Shown here piece by piece: positions 35,531-43,245 of a stretch of 64,000 bases of DNA (its first letter is position 1; the number at the start of each line of letters is the position of its first letter). Source of the DNA: Methylocystis sp. ATCC 49242 (GTDB lineage Bacteria; Pseudomonadota; Alphaproteobacteria; Rhizobiales; Beijerinckiaceae); contig NZ_KE124774.1 of the NCBI RefSeq assembly GCF_000188155.2, positions 3,736,934 to 3,800,933 on the forward strand, given 5' to 3'. The position numbers were made by a program, and so were the translations under genes. The notes beneath the pieces were generated by a model. That model ran no database searches, was not told the DNA's origin, and worked only from the letters and a program-made list of their open reading frames with translations.

Positions 35531-37065
35531 GCCGGACCTCCCGCGGTCGTCTCCATGACGCCCGCGATGACGCTCGCGCCGGCGACGAGCCCGAGATAGG
35601 CGCGCGGATCCGTCGCGCCGACCGTAGCCGCCGGCAGGTAGGGGTAGAATGTCAGATCGAGCCGCGCGGGCCGGTTCTCCAGCCTGGCCAGCAGCAGCAT
35701 CTTCACTGCGTCAAAGCTGATCGCGCCAAGACGCAGCGCCTCCGCGACCGCCTGTTCGACCTGATGCTGATGAAAGTCCTCCATCAGCCGCAGCACCTGG
35801 ATGAACTCGCGGCGCCCGCTATTCCCCATGCGCGCCTCCATCAGCCGCCGCAGACGATGCACGCAGTCGGCAAGCCGCCAGTCGTCGAGCGGCGCGGCCT
35901 GATCGAGCGCGCGGCTCTTGTGTTCGAGTAAAGCGAGATAATGCAGCGGGTTGTAGATGAACTCGGCCTTGCCGTAGCTGCGCGCATGCACGGCGATGGT
36001 CTCCCCGCCGCAGACAATCTCGACCCGATCGACATAGCCCTTGGCCAGCACCTCCCGATGGCCGAAGCGCGTCGGGACCGAGTAATCGTTGTTGCGGTAG
36101 CGCACCAGCGCCATCGACGACACGCGCGTCGCGACCTTGTGACAGGCGTCATAGGGAGCCGGCGGCGCCGGCAGGAATGCCGCCATATCCGCCTGCATGC
36201 GTTCGCCGATCGGCGTCGACTGGCCGCGCAGGATCGCCCGCCGTCGTTTCGTGCAGGCGTCCAGGAACCTCGCGTTCAGCGCCTCGAAACTCTCCGCCAC
36301 GGGCAGTGGCGTCATGAAGTTGCGCCGGACATAGCCGACAAGCCCCTCGACCTTGCCCTTGTCATTCCCCTTGCCGGGCCGGCCAAAGCGATCAGCAAAA
36401 AGGTAATGGCTCTGGAGTTCCGCAAACATTTGCGAACGCAGACGCTCTCCACCCTTCACGATCCTGGCGACCGCGAGACGCGTATTGTCGTAAAGAATGG
36501 ACTGGGGGACGCCGCCAAAGAAGGCGAAGGCCGCGACATGGCCGTCGCAGAAGGCTTCCGCCGTCTCCGCCGGATAGGCCTTGACGAAGCAGCCGTCCGA
36601 ATGCGGCAGGTCCATGCAAAAATAATGAAAGCGGACCTTCCTGCCGGCGATATAGGCGTCCGCCTCGCCAAAATCCGCCTGCGCATTCCCCGGTCGATGG
36701 CTGAGTGGAATAAACATCTCGCGCGACCGCAACTGCGCCTGCGCGACATATTCCCGGACGATCGTGTAACCGCCGGAAAACCCTTCTTCGTCCCGCAGCC
36801 GTTCGAATATCCGCTGTGCCGTATGACGCTGCTTGGCGTGAACAAGCCGATCATCCGCCAGGACCTTGTCGATCCAGGCCATATACGGCCCCAGCTTCTT
36901 CGAGATCGGCCGCTCCCGACGCCGATACCCCGGCGGAACCGAATATTGAAGCATCTTCGTGATCGTATTGCGGTGCACGCCGAAGCGCCTGGCCGCTTCC
37001 CGCCGGCTCAGCCCTTCCGCCATCACCGCGCGTCTCACCCGGGCATAGAGTTCCACTGTGAACAT
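35527..37065 (-). CDS. istA: IS21 IstA transposase, element 1
   Basis: The protein is 512 residues. The N-terminal HTH (EGLSRREAARRFGVHRNTITKML) is followed by an integrase core with GNAQADFGEADAYIAGRKVR (first Asp), FGGVPQSILYDNTRLAV (second Asp) and KGNDKGKVEGLVGYVRRNF (catalytic Glu). The C-terminal beta-barrel includes YSVPTRFGHREVLAKGYVDRV. It is complete, with a full-length istB after it. This is the IS21 subgroup whose transposase begins MFTVELYARVRRAV. Confidence 0.92.
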   Translation of the reverse strand: MFTVELYARVRRAVMAEGLSRREAARRFGVHRNTITKMLQYSVPPGYRRRERPISKKLGPYMAWIDKVLADDRLVHAKQRHTAQRIFERLRDEEGFSGGYTIVREYVAQAQLRSREMFIPLSHRPGNAQADFGEADAYIAGRKVRFHYFCMDLPHSDGCFVKAYPAETAEAFCDGHVAAFAFFGGVPQSILYDNTRLAVARIVKGGERLRSQMFAELQSHYLFADRFGRPGKGNDKGKVEGLVGYVRRNFMTPLPVAESFEALNARFLDACTKRRRAILRGQSTPIGERMQADMAAFLPAPPAPYDACHKVATRVSSMALVRYRNNDYSVPTRFGHREVLAKGYVDRVEIVCGGETIAVHARSYGKAEFIYNPLHYLALLEHKSRALDQAAPLDDWRLADCVHRLRRLMEARMGNSGRREFIQVLRLMEDFHQHQVEQAVAEALRLGAISFDAVKMLLLARLENRPARLDLTFYPYLPAATVGATDPRAYLGLVAGASVIAGVMETTAGGPA

Positions 37066-37138
37066 CCTTTCGGCCTCTCCATGCCAGTCGATGACATCGA
37101 GTTCGGCCTATCAGGACCGGTACACTTTTGCGCCGCCG

Positions 37139-37783
37139 TCACAGCAGCCCCCAAAGCCGGTTCAGTGGTACACTTTGCCGCCGCTGTTCATAGGCGCGCT
37201 CATAGAGCTTGCTGAGCAGGTGGAAGAGCAAGGCCCCGCCGGACGGGCTGAATGGCAAATAGCCGAGTTCATCCAGGATCACGAGATCGTTGCGAACCAG
37301 CCGTTCGGTGATCTGGCCGGTTTTTCCTAAGGCTTTCTCCTTCTCGAGCGCATTGACCAGTTCGACCGTCGAGAAGAAGCGAACCTTTTTGCGGTGATGT
37401 TCGACGGCTTGAACGTCGAGGGCCGTCGCCAGATGCGTCTTTCCGGTTCCGGGGCCTCCGACGAGAACGACATTGTCGGCATTGGTGATGAACTCGCAGC
37501 GATGGAGTTGTCGCACCAGAGCTTCATTGACCTCGCTGGAGGCAAAGTTGAATCCGGTCAGATCTTTGTAGGCGGGGAAGCGCGCCGCCTTGATCTGATA
37601 GGCGATCGATCTGACCTCTCGTTCGGCGGTTTCGGCTTTGAGCAGTTGGGAGATGATGGGGACAGCCGCTTCGAACGCCGGCGATCCTTGCTCCATGAGA
37701 TCGCTCACGGCCTGCGCCATTCCATACATTTTCAGGCTGCGTAACATGATGACGATGGCGGCGCTGGCGGGATCATGACGCAA
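37139..37783 (-). pseudogene. istB: IS21 IstB, element 2, C-terminally truncated
   Basis: The frame (214 residues) starts MRHDPASAAIVIMLRSLKMYGMA and has Walker A VGGPGTGKTHLATAL and Walker B LVILDELGYLPFSPSGGALL. It is native through LSKLYERAYEQ, then runs into IS21 end sequence (RRQSVPLNRLWGLL). The missing part would contain the sensor and the LLDRLTHH segment, about 40-50 residues. It overlaps istA by 11 nt. The break point is at about 37190, where another IS21-type end begins. Confidence 0.85.
37144..37190. repeat. Extra IS21-type terminal sequence
   Basis: On the minus strand from 37190, TGAACAGCGGCGGCAAAGTGTACC is a third IS21-like end (GGCGG...AAAGTGTACC shared with the two ends of element 1). 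It lies between element 1 and the truncated istB of element 2, suggesting the scar of another IS21 insertion or a recombined end. Confidence 0.45.
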
Positions 37784-39311
37784 AGCGCGCCTCCTGCGGC
37801 GCTTCTTCGCGGCGGAGCGCGTCGTAGCGTTCGACGTCGGCGCGCGGTTCCTGGGTCAAAGTCAGCGCCTGCGGCGGCTCCACCGTCGATGTGATCGGGG
37901 ATTTGCCGTCGACCAGTCGATGCAGCAGGTTCAAAACGTGCGTCTTTGTCGGCGCGCCGGCGTTCAAGGCCAACTCGACGGCGCACAGCACCGCCTCCTC
38001 GTCGTGGTGGAGAACCAAAGCGAGAATCTCCACCATTTCCCGGTCGCCGCCGGGATGTTTGAGCAGATGCTGCTGGAGCTTCTTGAAGCCTTCCGGCAGA
38101 TCGACGAAGGGCGCGCCATTGCGCCGGGCGCCGGGCTTGCGCTGGATCACCGCCAGATAATGCCGCCAATCATAGACCGTCCGCCCCTGGCGATCATGCG
38201 AACGATCAATCAGCCGCGCATGCTCGCAAAGCACTTGCCCTTCCGCGACGACGACAATGCGTTCGGGATAAACGCGCAGGCTGACCGGTCGATTGGCGAA
38301 GGACGCGGGCACGCTGTAGCGATTGCGCTCCAGATGAACAAGGCACGTTGGCGATACGCGCTTGCTATATTCGACAAAGCCGTCGAAGGGCCGAGAGAAC
38401 GGCGTCAGACTCGCCGCTTCGCATTCCCAGACGTCGGCAATCGTTCCCGGTTGGCCGCCATGTGGCGTCTCGCGCCAAAGCTCGATGCAACGCTGCTCCA
38501 GCCAGTCATTCAATGCATTCAGCGTCGGAAAGCGCGGCATCGTCTGCCAGAGCCGATGGCGGATGTCCTGCACGTTCTTTTCAACCTGGCCTTTTTCCCA
38601 GCCGGAGGCCGGATTGCAGAACTCTGCGTCGAAAAGATAGTGGCTGGCCATGGCCGAGAAGCGGGCGTTGACCTGGCGCTCCTTGCCGCGGCCAACGCGA
38701 TCCACCGCGGTGCGCATGTTGTCGTAAATTCCACGCCGTGGAACGCCGCCGAACACCCGAAACGCATGATAATGCGCGTCGAACAGCATTTCGTGGGTTT
38801 CAAGAAGATAGGCGCGAACGAAAAAGGCGCGGCTGTATGACAACTTCACGTGAGCGACTTGCAGCTTGATCCGCTCATTGCCGATGAACGCCCAATCCTC
38901 GCTCCAGTCGAACTGGAACGCTTCGCCCGGCTGGAAAGCCAACGGCACGAAGACGCCACGACCAGTCGTTTGCTGCTCTCTTTGTCGATCCGCTTTCCAG
39001 TCGCGAACAAAGGCGGCTACGCGGCCATAGGAGCCGTCGAAACCAAGAGCCATCAGATCTGCATGCAATTGCTTGATCGTGCGCTTTTGCTTGCGCGGCT
39101 TACCCGCTTCCGTCTTCAGCCATCCCGCCAATTTGTCGGCGAAAGCATCCAGTTTGCTCGGGCGCTCAGGAACCTTGAACTTCGGCTCGACCGTTCCCGC
39201 GCGCAGATACTTGCGGATCGTGTTGCGCGACAGGCCGGTCCGACGCGCAATCTCTCGGATCGAAAGCTGGTCCCGCAACGCCCAGCGGCGAATAACGCTC
39301 AACAACGCCAT
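37773..39311 (-). CDS. istA: IS21 IstA transposase, element 2
   Basis: The start at 39311 (MALLSVIRRWALRDQLSIRE) has a GGAG site about 8 nt upstream; an upstream in-frame start at 39371 is less likely. The product is 512 residues. The HTH reads IREIARRTGLSRNTIRKYL. The integrase core reads GEAFQFDWSEDWAFIGNERI (first Asp), FGGVPRRGIYDNMRTAVDRV (second Asp) and GWEKGQVEKNVQDIRHRLW (Glu). It belongs to a different IS21 subgroup from element 1. The right end of the element is about 39423 (TGTTGATTTCTGC on the minus strand). The transposase looks intact, but its istB is truncated. Confidence 0.9.
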   Translation of the reverse strand: MALLSVIRRWALRDQLSIREIARRTGLSRNTIRKYLRAGTVEPKFKVPERPSKLDAFADKLAGWLKTEAGKPRKQKRTIKQLHADLMALGFDGSYGRVAAFVRDWKADRQREQQTTGRGVFVPLAFQPGEAFQFDWSEDWAFIGNERIKLQVAHVKLSYSRAFFVRAYLLETHEMLFDAHYHAFRVFGGVPRRGIYDNMRTAVDRVGRGKERQVNARFSAMASHYLFDAEFCNPASGWEKGQVEKNVQDIRHRLWQTMPRFPTLNALNDWLEQRCIELWRETPHGGQPGTIADVWECEAASLTPFSRPFDGFVEYSKRVSPTCLVHLERNRYSVPASFANRPVSLRVYPERIVVVAEGQVLCEHARLIDRSHDRQGRTVYDWRHYLAVIQRKPGARRNGAPFVDLPEGFKKLQQHLLKHPGGDREMVEILALVLHHDEEAVLCAVELALNAGAPTKTHVLNLLHRLVDGKSPITSTVEPPQALTLTQEPRADVERYDALRREEAPQEARFAS

Positions 39312-39516
39312 GTCTATCACTCCGTTGACCCCCGCTGAAAACAGCCAGGGCGGGTTCAAAACATGGGTCAATTCTCAGCAGAAAATTCTCCTTCCCCGGG
39401 TCAAATCCAGGCAGAAATCAACAGTTTGTTGTTGATTGCGCATTTAGATAAGGTGTGACAGCCCCAGAGAGGGGTCATTCCGAAAATATGTGCGCAGGCG
39501 CCGCGCATGGCTTCGA

Positions 39517-40698
39517 TCAGATCCGGCAGCCCACCTCGAAGGCTGCGAGGTAATTGCGCAAATCATCCGGGGTGGAGACGCCGTCAAAAGGCCCAATTGG
39601 ATCGACCGCGGCGAGACCGGTCGGCGGAGATGAGTGACGGCCGTAAAGGGCGGAGTCATAGAGTTCGGGACGGAAAACGCGTTGTGCGGCGGCAACATGT
39701 TCCTGAGAATATGATCCCTGCTTCCAGCGCAGCATTTGCGCATAGATCCAAACGGCCTGACGCACATCGGGGCGCACAGACCCGCCCTTGCCGATGACGA
39801 GGTAATCGTCATCCGATCGGGATGCGCCGGATGCGTCCAGCTTCAATTTTCCTTCCAGGGAACGACGAATTAAATTCGCATCGACGCCCAGCCGGTCCGG
39901 ACTGGCCATGCTTGCTGATATTTCAGCGTGATTTTCGTGCTCAGCGACATAAAGGGCGGCCTTTGCGAGCGCGCGCGTCAGGGCGAGCGCTACGGACGGG
40001 TCTGCGTCGACGTCGGCTTCGCGCAATGCGAGAACTTTTTCAGGCGCATGCGAAAAAATTTCGCAACCGAAATGCAGAATTTGACCAACGCCGGCGTCGA
40101 CAGCGACCGAGCTCCATGGCGCGCCGACGCAAAAGCCGTCGACCTGGTCCCGCCGGATAGAGTCGACCATATAGGGTGGGGGCAGAACGACGAGTCGAAG
40201 ATCCTGATCGGGATCGAGACCGCCGGCTGCGATCCAGTAACGCAACGCGTAATTATGCATCGAATATGGAAACGTCATTGCGAAGGTCAGGGGTTCCTGC
40301 CCCCGCTTGCTGCGGGTTCGGACCACTTTTTTCAAGGCGCGGGCGGTGACGAGCGGGTCGACGATATTGCCGTCAACCGCTTCTCGCAATTGTGCATGCA
40401 GCGTCGCCGTGGCGGTAAGGGCGTTTCCATTCATCGCAAGGTTCATCGGCGCGACGAGCGGCGTCTTGAAATGCCCAAAGCCCAGGCTCGACGCTATGGC
40501 CATGGGCGCAAGCATATGCGCTGCGTCCAGGACGCCGATCGCCAGCTTGTCGCGAATGTTCGACCACGAGACGTCTTTTACGAGTTCGACATCCAGTCCT
40601 TCGTCGACGAAATAGCCTTTGTCGAAGGCGACAAAGATTGCGGCCGCGTCGACCAGTGGGATGAAACCGATTCGCAACGGCCTGGCTGCGCCGCTCAT
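39517..40698 (-). CDS. nasS: NasS-like nitrate/nitrite sensor protein
   Basis: The protein is 393 residues, related to NrtA/CmpA periplasmic binding proteins but without a signal peptide. It starts MSGAARPLRIGFIPLVDAAA, continues FDKGYFVDEGLDVELVKD, and has the NrtA-like segments DAAHMLAPMAIASSLGFGH, MNGNALT and GFCVGAPWSSVAVD. A cytoplasmic NrtA-like protein encoded directly after an ANTAR regulator (stop and start overlap in ATGA) is the NasS/NasT arrangement. NasS holds NasT inactive until nitrate or nitrite binds; NasT then promotes antitermination of nitrate-assimilation operons. No nitrate transporter or reductase gene lies in the window; the downstream side ends at an IS21 element 94 bp away. 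Confidence 0.88.
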   Translation of the reverse strand: MSGAARPLRIGFIPLVDAAAIFVAFDKGYFVDEGLDVELVKDVSWSNIRDKLAIGVLDAAHMLAPMAIASSLGFGHFKTPLVAPMNLAMNGNALTATATLHAQLREAVDGNIVDPLVTARALKKVVRTRSKRGQEPLTFAMTFPYSMHNYALRYWIAAGGLDPDQDLRLVVLPPPYMVDSIRRDQVDGFCVGAPWSSVAVDAGVGQILHFGCEIFSHAPEKVLALREADVDADPSVALALTRALAKAALYVAEHENHAEISASMASPDRLGVDANLIRRSLEGKLKLDASGASRSDDDYLVIGKGGSVRPDVRQAVWIYAQMLRWKQGSYSQEHVAAAQRVFRPELYDSALYGRHSSPPTGLAAVDPIGPFDGVSTPDDLRNYLAAFEVGCRI

Positions 40699-41267
40699 TT
40701 CAACAGCTCCGCTGCAGTGATGATCGCCTGGGCGATTTCAGCGATCTTCTTGTTCTCGCGCATCGCCGTTCCGCGCATCAGTTTATAGGCTGCGTCTTCC
40801 GACAGGCCTTTCGCTTTCATCAAAATTCCCTTGGCGCGATCGAGCTTCTTTCGTTCCTCTAGGTCGGATTTTGCCCGCTCGAGTTCGTCTTGAAGACGGG
40901 AGAAGACATTGAATCGCGAGACGCAAAGGTCGAGGATCGATTTGATGCGTTCCTTTTTCAGTCCGTCGACGATATAGGCTGAGACGCCGGCGTCGACAGA
41001 GGCGCGGATCGAGTCGGCGTCGCTCTGATCGACGAACATCGCCACCGGACGGCGCACGGCACGACTAACCTGGAACATCTGTTCCAGAACGTCGCGGGAG
41101 GGATTTTCGAGGTCGATGAGAATCACGTCCGGATCTATGGAGTAGATCCGTTGCAGGAGGTTGCGCATTTCGGACAGGCGCTCGACCTCCGTAAACCCGG
41201 CTTCGCGCAGTCCTTCTTCGAGGATGGCGGCGCGGATCGGGCTTTCATCGACTATGACGATTTTCAA
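40695..41267 (-). CDS. nasT: NasT-like ANTAR antiterminator response regulator
   Basis: A TTG at 41267 (KIVIVDESPIRAAILEEGL) is chosen because the receiver fold begins there; the frame is open to 41369 and no ribosome site settles the start. The product is about 190 residues. The receiver domain has the acidic pocket VDES and the region DVILIDLENPSRDVLEQM. The C-terminal ANTAR domain reads KKLDRAKGILMKAKGLSEDAAYKLMRGTAMRENKKIAEIA, the RNA-binding helices that recognise paired hairpins in leader RNAs. It would antiterminate nas operons, controlled by NasS. It follows the small membrane gene on the same strand with a 125-nt gap. Confidence 0.88.
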   Translation of the reverse strand: MKIVIVDESPIRAAILEEGLREAGFTEVERLSEMRNLLQRIYSIDPDVILIDLENPSRDVLEQMFQVSRAVRRPVAMFVDQSDADSIRASVDAGVSAYIVDGLKKERIKSILDLCVSRFNVFSRLQDELERAKSDLEERKKLDRAKGILMKAKGLSEDAAYKLMRGTAMRENKKIAEIAQAIITAAELLK

Positions 41268-41392
41268 GTGCGGTGTCCGGCGTGGTCTGCGCGAGAGGGG
41301 CTTTGCTGCGCTCAGCCATAATCTGTTCGTGTTGTAGTCGCGGCGCGAATACGGAACAAGACGCCGCATCGCGGCGCCTTCATCCTTTCTCG

Positions 41393-41608
41393 TCAGTGAA
41401 GTTCGTCCAGAAACGCGTCCAGACCTTTAATGATTGCAACGGCCCCAAGAATGAAGCCGCCTGTGAATAGCGCGCCCTTGACGATCATCCAGACGCACCA
41501 CCATGCGTCTGCAAGAACGGCGCCGCGTTGCGCGCGTTGTTGCCGGTCGCAAGGCGCGGTCATGAAGCTGATGACGTCAAACCGGCGCCGCGCATTCGCG
41601 AGAGACAT
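41393..41608 (-). CDS. Small predicted membrane protein, unknown
   Basis: The protein is 71 residues. The start at 41608 (MSLANARRRFDVISF) is favoured by GAAGGA about 8 nt upstream; the ATG at 41617 overlaps that site. A basic N-terminal half (CDRQQRAQRG) is followed by one hydrophobic helix (WWCVWMIVKGALFTGGFILGAVAIIKG) and a short acidic end. I do not recognise the family. It lies between an outer-membrane protein gene and nasT, all on the minus strand, so it may belong to one transcript. Confidence 0.5.
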   Translation of the reverse strand: MSLANARRRFDVISFMTAPCDRQQRAQRGAVLADAWWCVWMIVKGALFTGGFILGAVAIIKGLDAFLDELH

Positions 41609-41679
41609 CGTGAGCATCCTTCAATGAGGGATATTGTTGCAAAACCGGGCGTCCATCGAGCCTCGAATGCGCAGAACCG

Positions 41680-42822
41680 TCAGATCCTCCATCGCAAGGC
41701 CATGCCCGCCTGCCAGTTCTTGGAGAGCTGCGGGCCGTTGAGATTTTGATAGACTGGCGCGCCGGCCTCGACGGCGAGCGTCACATTTTCGTAACCGACG
41801 AATTTGCCGCTGATGACGGCGCCGCCGAACAGTTCGATACGCTCGCCGCCATAGAAATTCGGGTTGGCGGCTTGCGCGCGCCCGCGAATGTTCGGGTCGT
41901 AGCCGCGAATTGGGCCCTGTATGCTCGCGTTGACGCGAAAAGTGGTCGTCAGACCCGGGATCCAGGTGTAGCCTCCCCAACCGTTGAATTCATGCAGATC
42001 GCCCCACAGATAGCCTTGGCGATTGGCGGCGATCGGAAAGCGACCGCGATATGAAACGCCCCACGACCATTTTTCGAGGTGTCCGGCGTAGACCACGCCG
42101 GGCATGACGTCGAAGGTTCCCGTTCCCGGCTGCATTGCATAGAAGGCGCGGTTGGTCGCGTAAGTTCCGTCGGGCTGAAGCAATGTGAAGGTGTTGGTGT
42201 TGCTGCCCGTGGGGAATGTAACGCCTGCATTGAACTGGATGCGATGTATGGGATCCTGATAGATCCTGTAAATGCCCGACAGGGTGAAGTCGGTCAGGCC
42301 CGTCGTTCCCGTGTAGCTCATGCCGCGGGGGATTATTCCGGCAAGGCCGCGAAAGGTCAGCATGTCGAGATTTCGCTCGATCATGCCCGCTGTGAACACA
42401 ACGGAGAGCTCCTTCGTTACGCCGTAGGCGAGCGCGACCGTCTGCGTCGCTACCGCCGCATTCTGGGGCACGAGGCGCAGTTTTTGAGTCGGGTTGAAGA
42501 AATAGGGAACCGTCGCCGCTATTTCCTGCGACGAGACGGGGCGCGTTCCGATAAGTGACGTAGAGAGATTTGCGAATTGCGGAATGATGGACAGAACGAG
42601 TTTACCGGCGGGCGCCATGTCGGCGCCGAAGACGCCGAGCGGCGCCGGGGGCAGAGGCGGCGGCGCTGCCGGCGCGGGTGCGCTCGACGATTTCGTGGCG
42701 ACCTTGTCCGCACGGGCGTCGCCAGATGCAGCAATTACAGTTGCTGCGACCGATATCGCGACGGCGGCGATGCTCGAGCGGCGCCGAATTGTCTGCGGAT
42801 CAATGATCGCGTTGTTCCTCAT
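41680..42822 (-). CDS. Outer-membrane beta-barrel protein (Phenol_MetA_deg/transporter-like)
   Basis: The protein is 380 residues. A signal peptide (SIAAVAISVAATVIAA...DARA) is followed by a proline/alanine linker and a barrel with alternating aromatic strands: KLVLSIIPQFANLS, VALAYGVTKELSVVFTAG, TDFTLSGIYRIYQD, QFNAGVTFPTGSNTN, YAGHLEKWSWGVSYRGRFPI and NWQAGMALRWRI. The pattern 'tG.tDf.l...yr' followed by 'g...PtGs' resembles the Phenol_MetA_deg (PF13557) group of outer-membrane channels. The transported compound is unknown. A 420-bp upstream region separates it from the ABC transporter gene. Confidence 0.65.
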   Translation of the reverse strand: MRNNAIIDPQTIRRRSSIAAVAISVAATVIAASGDARADKVATKSSSAPAPAAPPPLPPAPLGVFGADMAPAGKLVLSIIPQFANLSTSLIGTRPVSSQEIAATVPYFFNPTQKLRLVPQNAAVATQTVALAYGVTKELSVVFTAGMIERNLDMLTFRGLAGIIPRGMSYTGTTGLTDFTLSGIYRIYQDPIHRIQFNAGVTFPTGSNTNTFTLLQPDGTYATNRAFYAMQPGTGTFDVMPGVVYAGHLEKWSWGVSYRGRFPIAANRQGYLWGDLHEFNGWGGYTWIPGLTTTFRVNASIQGPIRGYDPNIRGRAQAANPNFYGGERIELFGGAVISGKFVGYENVTLAVEAGAPVYQNLNGPQLSKNWQAGMALRWRI

Positions 42823-43245
42823 TTCGCACCCCCGAATTTCGCGCTTTCACCGCATTTGCGGCGCGTCGAACGGCAATAAAAAAGCCGCGGTCTGAAGGCG
42901 CGCCCATGTGGCGTCGTTCAGAACAGCGGCGATGCTGAGTGGCCCGTCGGTGGACCGGTTGACGTCGCAGCCGACGTCAGTCGATCAGATTTTGCAATTC
43001 GGGCGCCATGGTTCCACAGGTTGGAAGTATATTTGAAAACAATATCATATGATCGTGCATATTTTCCGGGCGCGTAATAAGTCGATCAAGGGTTCGGCGG
43101 ATTGCCGATTTGATATGCATCATGCGCGCGCAGTCGCTCGTCGCAGCGCCGAATGTCCAGAGACGCGCTGCGTGTGTCGCTTACGGAACGATGCGGTTTG
43201 ACTTGGGTAGTGCGAAAAGCGTCCCGCAAATTCTTATGAATGGGG
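42823..43245. other. Intergenic region upstream of outer-membrane protein gene
   Basis: No gene is seen. The minus-strand promoter of the outer-membrane protein gene should lie here. The stretch 43028-43085 is AT-rich (AAAACAATATCATATGATCG). No clear terminator for the ABC transporter was found. Confidence 0.4.

Larger units (their letters stand above)
34534..37143 (-). mobile_element. IS21-family element 1
   Basis: The left end TGTCAATGGCGGGGAC at 34534 and, inverted, the right end TGTGACGGCGGCGC at 37143 each lead into AAAAGTGTACCGGTC (near 34571-34585 and 37115-37129), the multiple-repeat ends typical of IS21. It carries istA-istB on the minus strand. No matching target duplication is seen (GTCAAC left, GCAGCC right), so one end may abut older IS debris. 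Confidence 0.75.
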
